A model generated the notes under the pieces. It was given only the letters and a program-made list of their open reading frames with translations. It ran no database searches and had not been told where the DNA came from. A stretch of 64,000 nucleotides of DNA, taken from the NCBI GenBank assembly GCA_002943765.1, contig PQWQ01000001.1:496001-560000 (forward strand), given 5' to 3'. How positions within the stretch are numbered: the first letter of the stretch is position 1; each line of letters starts with the position of its first letter. Positions 1-12,038 of the stretch are shown here, piece by piece. Both the position numbers and the translations under genes were made by a program. This DNA is from Psoroptes ovis (Eukaryota; Arthropoda; Arachnida; Sarcoptiformes; Psoroptidae).

Positions 1-683
1 GCTGTTGTTTATTTGTTGTTTCTTTAAATATATCATTAGCATTGTTACTATTGTAATCATTCATTGAAATTTCATCATTCATTAAATTATCATCATTGTG
101 TGCACCACCGATTCCACTGTTGCTATTATCTTTACGCTTTCGTTTACCGTTTGTTCGTATTGATTGAATAATTTGTTTATGATGTTCACAAATATAAGCA
201 TTCGATGAACTTGGATCGACAATCAATTGTAATTTTTTCTGTGCGACCTATGAAAAATTTAGAATTTTAAAATTGTGACCTGGAATAATTTATCGAAGAA
301 TTTACCTGTTTTTCAATACGTTTCGAATATGAAGCATTTCCAGCATTTCGCGTGCATTTGGTACCATTTTCAATCAAACAACATAATGACATTGGGTTAT
401 TATTACTGGTATTATTTTGATTACTTGTATTTCTAGCTGCCGATGTTTGATGAGCTGTAGCTGGTGATTGAACATTCATATTTACTAAATTATTTATTGG
501 ATTATTTATTGTTCCAATCACTGTTCCAGTTGGCGTGTTATTAGTATTATTATTACTACTGATTACTGTGACACCATTTATTGCTGCTGATGATGGATTA
601 ACATTTGAGATTGGAATCGAATAACTCATCGATTGATTATTCGTTTGTGCTTGCGGCTGATTTGGTTGTGAATTTATGCCCAT
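1..683 (-). CDS. SAP30: SAP30-like Sin3/HDAC corepressor subunit, 5' part (runs off left edge)
   Basis: SAP30 bridges the Sin3 scaffold and class I histone deacetylases in nuclear corepressor complexes. Exon 1 is 683..306 (126 codons from the ATG at 683) and exon 2 is 247..<1. They are joined in phase 0 across a 58-bp GT..AG intron (248-305). Residues 1-100 are Asn/Ser/Thr-rich and not conserved. Then comes the family zinc-finger block: MSLCCLIENGTKC, the hallmark AGNASYSKRI, and in exon 2 the YICEHHKQIIQSIR segment that supplies the second Cys/His pair, followed by a basic GKRKRK stretch as in vertebrate SAP30/SAP30L. The C-terminal Sin3-binding half lies outside the window. The order and spacing of the motifs make the assignment firm. 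The start codon is the only in-frame ATG before the conserved block with a long open upstream frame, so the exact N-terminus is less certain. Confidence 0.9.
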
Positions 684-1112
684 TGTTTTTTCTTCTTTCT
701 TCGGAAGAATTCTTTAATTTTTTTCTTCAATTTCAGATGAGAATCGGAAAACGTTGAGAATATTTTCAAATTTTAATTTCATTGATAAATTCAACAATCT
801 TTATCTTTGCTGAGAAATAAACAAAAACAAATGGAGATTTTAAACAAGGCGGAGCTTAAATGCATCTATTTCGACACAACAAGTCGACAAAGGTAGATTT
901 ATTTACAAAAAAATTCAAAATTTCAAAATGAGGAAAATAAAAAAATTTTAATTTAAATTACAAATTTTTATTTTAAATTCAATAATGTGATGAAAATGAG
1001 AATCAAATGATTATCAAATCAATAATTATCATCGGTATAATTGAATGCAGAAAAAAAATGGAAAGAATTTGTAAAGAAAAAAAAATCGTGAATGCATGAA
1101 TCATATATGATA
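684..1112. other. Spacer between SAP30 start and IP6K stop
   Basis: About 430 bp separates the SAP30 start codon from the upstream (same-strand) kinase stop codon. It must hold the SAP30 promoter/5' UTR and the kinase 3' UTR. It is AT-rich with no recognisable exon. A minus-strand AATAAA lies at 972..967. Confidence 0.6.
967..972 (-). other. Candidate polyadenylation signal of the IP6K gene
   Basis: AATAAA on the minus strand, about 140 nt past the IP6K stop codon and upstream of SAP30 on the same strand. Position is plausible, but such hexamers are common in this AT-rich sequence. Confidence 0.3.
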
Positions 1113-3417
1113 TCATTTTGTTGTTGCTGAAGTAAAATCACAGTTTTGATCAATTAATGAATCACTATCATTATTATCATTATCGACAGATTTACGATTA
1201 TTTGATATTTTACTATTAAATTCAAAATATGTATCCATTGTATTTTGTCCGCTACTACTTCTTCGACGTTTATTGTTACGCTGTTGATTCATCATAACAA
1301 CACGTGTTCGTATCGCATCGAATAATATTTCATTCAATAGCCGTATCAGATTATCGATACCCAAAATAAAACCATAATCATTTGATTGTTGAGCTGTGCT
1401 CGTAACTGACGTTGATGATGAAGTCAATGATGTATTGGCAAAATCAATTAAACGAATATCAAATGCAGGTCCATTGCTATTGTCGTTCATTTTTACGTTC
1501 GGTGTTGATGATAATTTCGAATGATTGTGATTATGTTTACATTTGTATGTGATTTCATTATCACTATCATCGTAAATAGTTGGATTTTGATCATTCATAT
1601 CATTGTATAACGTTGATAATTCGGAATCGGTTGATGCGTAAGAATAATTATCATAATTACAGGGATTATCATTGACAAAAAAATCGTCATTTTCATCAAA
1701 TTCGTCATCATCACCATCATCATTGTCATCATCATCATCAAATTCTTCTTCACCATCAGAAAATAATCGCTGTTTACGTATTGGATTAGTGCGATCAAAA
1801 CAACCTTCAGAAACGATTAACAGTGATGTTGAAAAAAATCTTAACGATGTTGCGCATAATGTTTCTTTAATTTTAGAACGTAATTGTTTTAATCTTGATA
1901 TGATTGGGCGTATCAAATATGTACGATTGAGGAAATAAATCTGAATGAATGAAAATAAGAACGAATGAGAATTCATCAAATTTGATTTAGCATTAATCAA
2001 TTTTAATTTACCTCAAGTTCATTACGTAAACCAATTTCATTTTTTATTTTACGTCCATGATATTTATCACGCTGATATAAACGATATTTATTATTTGATA
2101 ATTTATGATATATTTGCATACCACATATACGTAAACCTAATGTGGCCGATGTAGTTGATTGACATTTAGCTATTTGTCGACGACGTTTTTCATCCGATGC
2201 ATCATCACTATGTTGTCTTGTTCCCATTTTTAAATCTAGAATACATGGAAGATGATAGTTTGATGTAATATTTTCTAACAGCATGAAATCTATTGACAAA
2301 AAATAGAATAAATCATTAAATATTCATTCGAAATGGGTGAAATTTATCATACATTTTGAAATTGGACGTGAATTGAATGATGAACGTTGTTGTTGTTGTT
2401 GCTGCTGCTGTTGTTCATAAATTGATTCCAATAATCGTCGATCATTATCACAAATCGATAAACGTACACGTAATTTAGGCTTATTTTCATGATTGGTGTT
2501 TGTATTGTATAAATTTTTATTAGGATGATATATTATCGGTGAAGCGCTTTCATTCTGTCGAATTTCAACACAACCTTCATATTTTGGAACGAAACCAATC
2601 AATTGTCTTGGAATGTTTAAGTAAAAATTTAATTCGCGTGGTATTAATGGTTTACATAATGTGTTTTGATTCAGTAGCATTATTTGTGTATGGCCGCCGA
2701 CCTTTAATTAGATAAAAAAAAATTCCGAAATTAATCAAAGAAAGGAAATATTCAATGTGGCTAAATTACCTGATTATCAAATGGTGATAATACAATGAGA
2801 TCTTCATTTAGATTAATGATTGTATTAATGTCTTGTAATGAATCATTTTTTAATTGATCATTTGATTGATGATGATTAGTGCTGTTGATGATGAATTCAT
2901 TTTTATTTTTATTATCATTTGAAATGTTTTTAACATTTATTGATGATGTTGATAATCGCTGTTGTGGTTGATGATGATATAGCTGTAAATATTGATCATT
3001 ATTTTGATTATAACAATTAATCGGTGATTGTTGTTGTTGTTGTTGTTCATGAAGCTCGATTTGATTTGTTAAATCATTTGAAAAACGTGTCAATGAATTT
3101 GAACGATGTAATTGTGAATGATAATCACTATTATTATTATTATTATTATTCAATGAAATTTTACGACAACGTAATGATGCGGATGATGATAATGGTAAAT
3201 GTTTTCGATTCGCTTGATCATCATTATAATCAATGAAATCATTGAAAAATTTAAAATCAAAATTTTGTTGAATTTTTGTTTTCATTCTGATTGTTTTTGT
3301 TTTTTTTTTGTTTTTCACTTTTGATCGATTATTTAACAGGTGATCATACAAAATATTGTAGAAATATTGATCAGTTTTCTGTTGAAAATAATGAGAAAAA
3401 GGCAGAAAATGAGTCAA
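1113..3417 (-). CDS. IP6K: Inositol hexakisphosphate kinase, four exons
   Basis: The enzyme phosphorylates InsP6 to the pyrophosphate 5-InsP7. Exons on the minus strand are A 3417..2770, B 2701..2353, C 2289..2012 and D 1940..1113, with introns of 68, 63 and 71 bp, all GT..AG and frame-compatible (about 700 residues). Exon A is poorly conserved (poly-Q, Asn/His runs) but ends SPFDNQ and joins VGGHTQIM in exon B, the IP6K-specific block, followed by TLCKPLIPRE. Exon C carries the inositol-polyphosphate-kinase signature PCILDLKMG (PxxxDxKxG, near 2248-2222), then TRQHSDDAS, STSATLGLRICGMQIY and YHGRK. Exon D has FFSTSLLIV and the catalytic DIRLIDFAN (metal/ATP Asp), then YGFILGIDNLI. An acidic Asp/Glu insert sits between these two parts of exon D. 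The family is certain. The N-terminus is not: ATGs at 3417 and 3285 are both possible, or an upstream exon may exist. Confidence 0.93.
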
Positions 3418-4817
3418 GTTTCAAAAAATGTATGAAGAGAATTGATCATATGCAATTGCATTTGCTGTGCAAAAGAAATGGAGAAGAAAATGATTGAAAT
3501 ATTAATCGGTCGTGAAATAAAAGTAGAAAATGAACATGAAAATTTAATGTGTGCTTTGTTGCAATATGTTTTATTCAAATGAATCATATTCAATACACAG
3601 AGAGAAATTGCTAAACATTTTACTTGCATGATTCAATGTATAATCATCATTGTTTTAGTCATCACCATGATTGGTCGATTGTGTGTATGGAAATTCAACG
3701 TTAACAAGCCACGAAACAATGGTTTTTCAAATGATTTTTTAGCAAATTTTCAAATGATTTGAATGATTTTTCCATTCATTCAAACACGAAATGATGAATA
3801 TCAAAAATAATCAAATTGCAGAAATATTCATGACATATTCAAAGTGAAAAAGAGAAATTTGATTAAAAGATAATTCATGTAAAGTGTGTTTACATGTTTG
3901 TTTGTTTGTTTTGGACATGTTTTCTAAGAATCTTTGAACAAAAATAATGAATTAAATTAAATGGAATTGAATTGAATTAAGAATTTGTTTTGATAAGAAA
4001 AATAATAATAAAATAATGATGAACAAGAAATTCATTCAACACTTGTGATGATCATCATAATAAGAAGAAGAAATGAAAATAATAATAATTTTGTTTACAA
4101 AAATCTTAAGAAAATTTTCTTAAGAAAACTTAAGGAATTTGAAAGCATTTAATATTCATAATTTTGTTCATTACTCTTCCAAATTAAAATCGACAATGTA
4201 GTTCAAACATTTTGTTGATTAATTAATTCTTCAAAATGAATGAATGAATGTATATCTTTAAGAATGAATGAATTGTAGCTTATGAAAATCTTTTCATTTG
4301 TGTTTTTTTTTTTATAAGACAAACAATGAATTAACGAATGAATAAATGAATGAATGAATGAATGACGTCGAAATATTCATGAACATATTCGTACAATTTT
4401 TTTTTAGATATTTTTTCATTTTCCGAAATAATCATATTGAGTTTTTTTTTTGGCTTACAAATGTGTTTACAAAACATTATTCATTCATTTATTCGTGATT
4501 AGTTGGAAAATGGTGAAAAATTCAAGTTTAATTCATTCAAAAGATCAAATTCTTCGTATTTGGATTCGGAAAACAATTAAATTCAAATTCAAATCATATT
4601 TCAATTGAAATATGAGCAATGAAATAATTCAAGTACAATTAAACTTACCACAAAATGACATTTAAACAAATTTGATTCATTTCATTGAATTTTCATGAAT
4701 TTTCAATATTTTAAATTGAATTTTGTTCCATTTTCGTTGAAAATAAATTCATGAATTTACATTAAATTACGGAATTAATTTACTCATAAATTCAATGTTC
4801 GATCAACATTCAAATTA

Positions 4818-4897
4818 TTAGGTTGTCCGAAAAGTTTTTGCCGGCTATATCGTAGAAAATAATTGGAAAATCGGCAAGAACTTTTCGGACAACTTAA
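4818..4897 (+). mobile_element. Hairpin MITE copy 1, subfamily A
   Basis: 80 bp. Starts TTAGGTTGTCCGAAAAGTT and ends with the inverted repeat AACTTTTCGGACAACTTAA. The inverted arms continue through TTTGCCG/CGGCAA (about 26 bp). Flanked by TA on both sides (4816-4817, 4898-4899). Has no coding capacity. The mariner-type ends and TA duplication point to a Tc1/mariner-mobilised MITE. Confidence 0.85.
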
Positions 4898-6000
4898 TAA
4901 TTAAATTGATTTTTTTTCACACAAAAATTTTTCAGGGATAATAAACCTCGAAAAACATTAATGCTGATGCGTATTCATTCGACTATTTTGTCAATTGAAT
5001 TTTTCAAAATCATTTGATTTGAATTATTTCTTTGAATTCAATGAACTTTTTTTTTGAATCGATGGGACAATGACTATTGACAGCTACGACTAGAACAAAC
5101 AATGTAAAATGAATTGAAATGAATATTGTTTGACAATAATAATTTGTGAATGAATACGTTTAAATTTGAAAAAAACAGAAGAAAAATATTTGGACAATTT
5201 GTGCATTTAACATTATTGTTCAATCTATTCATTATTCAGGAATGATCAAAAATAATGTTCAATGAACTTTCATTCAAGAATATTGATGTCGTTATGTCGT
5301 TGTTTTATTCTATTTTCAAAATTTAAATTCGGAAAATAAACAAAATCTCGATTCGAGATTATCTCTGATTTCAATTTACATTCATTATTCAATGTGGATG
5401 CACCGAATACATATATAATCAATGTGGATGCGACAAAGGCACAAAACAAAAATCAATCGCATTTAACCAAAATAAATTATCGATAATTAATAAATAATTA
5501 TCGCTTCAAATTGATCAAAATCAATTGGTTTTTCTGTTATTTATTTGTTACTAAAAATAGACGTTATTTTTATTTTTGATTCATTTTATTTTGATTCATT
5601 TTTTTTCATTGGCCAAACATTTAAGGATGCACTATATTAAACAAACGTCATAGCTTCCGATTTTTTAAAATTATTATTGTTATCATTTGGAAATTTTGAT
5701 TTGCATACATTTCAATGATATCAATTTATCGAGTAGTATATATGTGAGTGTGTGCGGGTGTGAGATTTGATATAATCAAACGTAGATATTTGATAATGGT
5801 TTGTACATCAATTTTGATGGAAATAATTGATATATGAATCAATCTACTTGTTCTTACTAAAATTTCGAGGAAAATTGCATCTTATTTTCAATTTCTTTCT
5901 CGTAAAATCGTATCGAGGAATCTGATTTCAAATTTTCATCAATTTCAAGCATTTTCACAGTCAAAATATTGGTCAGATTCAATTGACCTGGTGTTTGTGC

Positions 6001-6018
6001 GTGTGTGTGTGTGTGTGT
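6001..6018. repeat. (GT)9 dinucleotide run
   Basis: Simple GT repeat within intergenic DNA. Confidence 0.85.
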
Positions 6019-9000
6019 AGTTTTTTCAAGTGAATTTAAAATTTTAAAATTTTTCAATGATGATTTTTTTCGTTTTTAACACACTCGTGTTTTATGCCTC
6101 ACAATCAACAATATTTGATCAATTAAAAACCATTTAAAACAAACAAACAATCGAATGAATGAATGAATGGAAGTTTCCATTTTCTTCATAAAGTCAATAT
6201 CAACAAAATAAAACTAAACAAAATCAACAAATCGGAAAAAAAACAAAACTTACCAGCAGCAAAAATAATCAAAAAAAAAAAAATTGATACAAATTGATCG
6301 ATATTCAATTACTTCGAATAATAATTAGAATAATGTCGAAGAAGCTTATTACAAATCGATTACAACAAATACACAAATTCAAAGTAAAATATTGAAAAAA
6401 TTTTGATTCAATTTGTACTAATCACAAGCAATACAGTAATAATTAATAAACATCACACTGAATACCACGAGACACGAGCAGAAAATTTGGGAAAAATTGA
6501 AAAAAATCAATGAAAATTTCATTGAAATTGAAATGAAAAAAAACCAGAAAAAAAATCAATCAACTGAAAATATATTTGTCGTTTATTTATATATCAATCG
6601 TAATCATAATCAATCGATCAATCGAAATCAATCAATTTTCATTTATCAAATCATTCATTTATTCATTCATTCATTCATTTTCAAAACGATCATTTTCTTA
6701 TCATTTCTTAACAAGTGTTTAAATCACAATTACACATTGGAAATCAAAAATCAAAAATCAAACAAAATCCAAACAGAAAGAAAAACAAAAATGCGTGTGT
6801 TTTGATTATAATTACAATCACATCATCATCATCATCATCAGTATTTGATATGTGTTTACTTCGACGATTGAATACTTGTTAATTTCTTACATTATCGTCA
6901 TAAGCAATGGAAAATACTGACAAACAAATAAACATTCATTCATTCATTAATCGGAGAAATTTGATTTGTTTCGCTTTGACAAAGCGTTAAAGCTAATTAT
7001 TTGCAATTAATTGATAATTTTGCTCAAGCGATTGGCTGCTTGGATGACATGAGATGTTGCACACACGCACACACATGTATTTTCAATGCTTAAATAAGAA
7101 AATATTGAAATCAAATTAATCATCATCATCATCGGCAACAAAACCATTCAATAAAATCATTGGAAAAATCATTTAATTTTTGACATTTAATAGTTGATGA
7201 TTATTAATTAATGTAAAAAATAAAATAAAATAAAATGATGAAATTATCAATCATGGAAACAATAATTGATACACGGGCATGATTGATCGATTGAATCAAA
7301 TCAAATTAATTTAAATTCAAATAGGATCAGAGAAAAGAAAATAAATCAACATTATTTTTCCAATTTCTTGTTGAATGGAAACGTGTGCTATTTGTTTGTT
7401 TGTTTTTGTTTATTTGTTTTTATTTTTGTTTTGTTTTGTTTGATTGATTTACTCATTCTATCATTAATTCAATTCATTAATTCATTCAATAATTATCATT
7501 TATTTTTATATGTTTATTTGGATTTTGATCTCGTTTCATATTTCATATATCATTTGTTTGTTTTTGGCTTTATTTGATTTTGGCTTTATCTCAATGATAC
7601 ATCGAACTACTAATAGAAAAAAAAAATAGAAATTTAAATCAATTTGGTGGTATCATGAAATGAAACAAATTACAAATTCTATATTCAAAGTCCACCACCA
7701 TCATCACCAAACAAACAAACAACAAAATCATAGATGAAACCTAACAAAAAAAAGTCAAAGCATGGTTTATATAAATCTTAAAAACAAATCACATACATTC
7801 GAAAGAAATTATGGACAAATATTGTTAGTTGTGATTTTGCTTTGACTTTGTCAAATATTGTTATGGACAATTTTGTTTCTCAAAACAATATTTATTATGA
7901 TGAATGTCAATAATGGAAAATTTTCATTGAAATATTTCTCTTGTTGACGTTGACGTTGTTGTCTTTGTTGATATTGTTTTTGTTGATGATGATGATGGTT
8001 CATCATTTGAAATTTACATTGCTGCTTATCATTATTGTTATTAATAACTTTATCATAGCATGAATTAACATTTCGATTATTTTTGACCAAAGTTGCTTGA
8101 TTTATATTCATCATTTTTATTTATTTATTTTTGTTGTTTTTTCATTTGGAAACTTTATGATCATTGAAGATGATTGATTCATTGATTGATAATCAATCGG
8201 ATAGATTCATGTTTTTGAATAAGAAAATGTTTTGAAAGAAAATTGACAAACGTTTCAGGAGATAACCATTCACTAATATTCAAGATATTCATTGAAATTA
8301 GATAATTACTGAAAACATGTATGAATAACATTCAAAATTCAATTCAAAAATAAAGAAGAGAAAAAAAAAGAAACCTTAGGCAGTCGATTTGATAATGTTT
8401 TTATAGAAAACAAAAATCTAATTCAATTCAATGTTGAAGATGATCATTTTTCAAGTTCAATTCAATATCGTCGAAATGAATCGCGTATTTTTTCATTTTC
8501 TTTCCGATCGAAATGATTCAGCCAAAATTGCTAAAAAGCCAAAAAGGCATAAGCATAAATGCGTATTTGAAATTTTGAAAAAATTTGAAAAATTTCGAAA
8601 ATTAATTTCCTTGAAGGTGCTTTTCATTCAAAAACCAAAAATAGGACCCGTTGATTAATTACATTTAAAAGATACATCGCAATCAAATGATCATCACGAT
8701 GATTATCATCATCATCATCATCGAGACGATAATCAGGAGATTTATAAGTGATATATTCGCATATGAATCAATGTATCATATGTCTTGGGTTAAATATTAA
8801 TAAATAAACAATCATTTTCAAATGTTTGAAAATCACCTCATTATTATGATCATCACAATTATCACGATTATTATCTTGTCATCATTCATCAAATTGAAAT
8901 CATGAATTATTTCAACACTTTTATCATCATTTTATTAAAATATAAACGAATGTTTTCAAGGTGAAAACATGATTGAACATGATGTCTTCAATTTCTCTTA

Positions 9001-9278
9001 TTTATTTCTTTTTGAATAATCATGATTTGTCTTCAAATTGAATTCAGAAAAATCAATGAATAATCAAGCAAACATATGAATCAGAATATGAATCAATCAA
9101 TTTTGGATAAAAATTTGCGAAAATTTAAATTTTTGATTTTTTGGCCTAACAATCATTAGATGGCGACAAACACTGCTTATTTTTGAATTTTTCAAAAGAA
9201 AATTTAATAATTTTTCATTTAAAAACGATTTGAAAATCGTAATTCTATTAATAGATTCATAGATTAATAGGAATTCAA

Positions 9279-10306
9279 ATGAAAATGAATCGTAAAGAAA
9301 TGAAAACAAAAGTAACCGATTTTAATTTTCAACTAAGATCATTAAAAAAAATTGACGAATTACGCATTGAATTGATTATGAAAGCATTTGGTTTGTTGTT
9401 TGAAGAATTTCCTAGAAAAATTAATGAATTGAAAAAAATTGTGACAATTATTAGCGATAATAATATCAATAATAATAATGATGATGGCAATAATGACAAT
9501 AATAATTTCAATTTTTTAAAATATGACAGCTCAATCGAATTGGAAACAATTAATAAAGCGACAAAAATGTCGAAATTATTTTTAATTAATCAGCAGCAAC
9601 AACAGCAACAAAAACGACAAAAACAAGAGGAAATTCACGATGAAAATAATCCAAAATATTGTGATTATAACAATTACAATTGTAATCATTTGATTTATTT
9701 AACATTCAATGGAATAGTGAAATCAAATGATAATTTAATAAAATTATTACATTTAATTGAAAAATATCAAAGATTTTATTTGAAATGGTCAAATTATTTT
9801 TCGAATTCATTAAAATTATGTGAACCACCATTAATGAATGATGTTTATAATAATAATTGTTCTAATAATAATGATGATGATGATGGTCGTCATAGCAATG
9901 AAAGATCACCAGAACAACAACCAAATATTGATTTAGAAACCAAAGATTATTGTCATAATTTGATTAAAGAATTTTCCAATTCAATTCATGGTGAATCAAT
10001 TTTTCCAAATTATATTCATTGAAATTTATTTAATTAAAATCCTTTATTTTCTTCAAAATCTCGTCTCAACAACTCATCGCCGCCACAGAATCAACAAAAT
10101 CATTTGAATCAATTTTAATGCAACGATTCGAAACGATTAAACGTGCACAATCAAATCCACAATTATTTGATCATATGATTGAATTTGAAATGATTATGAA
10201 ACAAATACATTGTGAACTATGTGAACAATTGAAACAATTGTCGTGCTATTATCAATTAACATTTGATCTGATTGCTAAGAATATACAGAAATTTTTATCA
10301 TATTAG
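9279..10306 (+). CDS. Divergent PA28/REG-family proteasome activator homologue, two exons
   Basis: PA28 subunits form heptamers that dock on the 20S proteasome and open its gate; the gamma type is nuclear. Exon 1 9279-9990 and exon 2 10089-10306 join across a 98-bp GT..AG intron (CAT G|GT...CAG|AA) into 309 codons with no stops. Family resemblance runs the full length: KTKVTDF and FPRKINELKKI in helix 1 (residues 10-54), NGIVKSNDNL with a long helix (144-170) matching the PA28-gamma NGMLKSN helix, and in exon 2 an amphipathic pair of helices ending LIAKNIQKFLSY. This resembles the PA28 terminal helix (ILKNIEK) and keeps a C-terminal Tyr. Residues 58-130 (Asn/Asp, poly-Q) replace the variable linker. 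The region of the activation loop (about 182-215) is an Asn/Asp-rich stretch without the usual IEDGNNFG. At 309 residues it is longer than the usual ~250. Orthology to PA28-gamma versus a diverged paralogue is open. Confidence 0.72.
9991..10088 (+). other. Intron of the PA28-like gene
   Basis: 98 bp, donor GTGAAT and acceptor CCACAG preceded by a pyrimidine-rich tract. Without it the upstream frame stops at 10020-10022. With it the two frames fuse in phase and restore the C-terminal helices expected of the family. Confidence 0.7.
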
Positions 10307-10440
10307 AGAAATAATTATGACAATAATAATGATGATTGGCTTCAAATATATGAAACAAAGCATAAATTCCTTTAATGTCATGTCAAAAAAATATCAAATA
10401 TTTTTCGTTTAGTTCATCTTATTATTTCTCAAGAAATAAT

Positions 10441-10446
10441 AATAAA
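10441..10446 (+). other. Candidate polyadenylation signal of the PA28-like gene
   Basis: AATAAA about 135 nt after the stop codon, the first good candidate downstream on this strand. Confidence 0.3.
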
Positions 10447-11027
10447 TGAATGATATAATATATTAATGAATAGTTAATATATTAATGAATAGTAACGACA
10501 GGGCAGATTTTTCATAAAATTTTGGTTTAATTTACACAAATTTTTAAAACAATTATTGTACAAAATAATGTTTTTGCTTGCCTTTGAGCAAAACTGAAAA
10601 CCGATTTATATATGGTTGCTTTCCAACCAAAATGAGGATGACAACTCATCTGCCAAACGCGCTCAACCAATGAGCTTCTTTCTATGTCAACTTGCGCGGC
10701 TGACCTGAGGGCGCTGCAATAAGTAAAAATGAACCAAAACTTTGTTGCTTTCCAAAAAAAATATTGACAATTAATCGAAAAAATTCATGGAAACTAAATG
10801 AACGAATGAATTATTATCATTCTCTTGAATTCTTTACTTTTTTTTTCTTTCGAAAAATAATTTCTGCATTCAAAGTTTGTGCCATAAGCGTGGAATGATC
10901 GAATTTTTTTCTGCCGATATCTGTTCTGCATAGAATTGAATTGAACCTAAAATGAAACAACGAAAAAATATACACGCAAAGTATATTTCAAGATGTGTAT
11001 TGAGAAGAATCCAAAGTTATATTGATA

Positions 11028-11098
11028 ATGATAATAATAATAAGTATAATACTAATAACAACAACAACAACAACGACGACGATAATAATAATAAATGA
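11028..11098. repeat. Impure triplet microsatellite
   Basis: Consecutive AAT, CAA, ACG and AAT triplets. Any frame read through it is an artefact of the repeat. Confidence 0.7.
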
Positions 11099-12038
11099 CG
11101 ATATAACAGACATAATTTCAAAGAATAATGACAATAAGAATCTAAGCAAAGAAACTAACAAACACACACATACACACGAAAATAAGCACCAATACGACCA
11201 AAGACTATAGTTATGGGGTTAGATCGAAAAAATAAAATAAAATAAAATGAATAGAATTGAATAGCTTTTTTGTTCGGTGTTGTTTTTCGTATTTTGCGCG
11301 TAAAAACGAATTTTTCAATATTTGTATTTGTATTTTTTCATTTTTTCGCCCGTTCATATAAAAACATTCTGCGTTTGTCCATTTTATTTTATTTTATTTT
11401 TCAGCCGAAAATATATTTCGACAAAGGCACAGCAAAATGAAAATGATTTTGCTTCGAAAAATGATTATTTTTTCAAGCTATTTTTGGCTTTGAAGTGTAT
11501 GCATGTGTGCATTTGGAAAAATCAGTAAATAAATTTGAAAAAAACTTGGCGACATTTAACCATTCTCATTGATTTGTAAAGTCTTCCTTTTGATCGAGAA
11601 AACCAGAGAAAAAAAAATCAAAGAAAAATTTCAAAAATATATCGAAAAATGAACATGAAAATTTTAGAAAATTTGAAATTATTTTCTTCAAATAAATCAA
11701 TAAAATGTTATTATTTTTAATGAAAATTTCAAACATTTTGACAATTTGAAAAATGAAAAATTAACATTTGAATATTGAAAATTTTCTAATGCTTCTACCT
11801 TTGAAAAATATCGTTTTTCATTTTGAAATTTTTTTTTTTAAATATTTATTTGTGACGTGTTACATTTGTTTGAAATGATTTTTTTTAATCATCAGATTCA
11901 AGTAATAATGATATTGATAATGAAAATGACTATGATTTGCACGTATCTGGAGATCATTGGAAATAATGAAAGAAATGATTGATCGAATTTTGCTTTATTG
12001 ATTCGAATGACGACGAAAAAAAATGAAATTCATCAATA

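Larger units (their letters stand above)
3418..9278. other. Intergenic, no supported gene
   Basis: 5.9 kb between the divergently transcribed IP6K and PA28-like genes. It holds one hairpin MITE (4818-4897), a (GT)9 run at 6001-6018, several TGAA/ATTC tetranucleotide tracts (for example near 4338-4365 and 6655-6680) and CAT/ATG triplet runs. Open frames here are short and low-complexity, and none resembles a known protein. The IP6K promoter and any 5' non-coding exon must lie near its right... left part (3.4-4 kb). Confidence 0.5.
10307..12038. other. Intergenic, upstream of the amine receptor
   Basis: Mostly AT-rich. A conspicuous GC-richer island lies at about 10610-10720 with CCAAT and inverted repeats (see findings). 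An impure CAA/ACG/AAT triplet tract lies at 11028-11098. The receptor promoter and 5' UTR should lie in the right part. No other gene seen. Confidence 0.5.

Noticed and set aside
5999..6057. Coding sequence through the GT repeat (THTHTHAQ)
   Set aside because: Simple-repeat artefact.
7851..8114. Minus-strand frame with His/Gln runs (87 codons)
   Set aside because: Driven by CAT/CAA-type triplet runs; no splice partner, no conserved motif, and the flanks are AT-rich intergenic DNA.
10614..10675. tRNA gene on the minus strand
   Set aside because: Arms occur in tRNA order, but there is a 5-nt gap after the D-arm, a 5-nt T-loop, no T at position 33 and no acceptor stem. Listed only as a finding.
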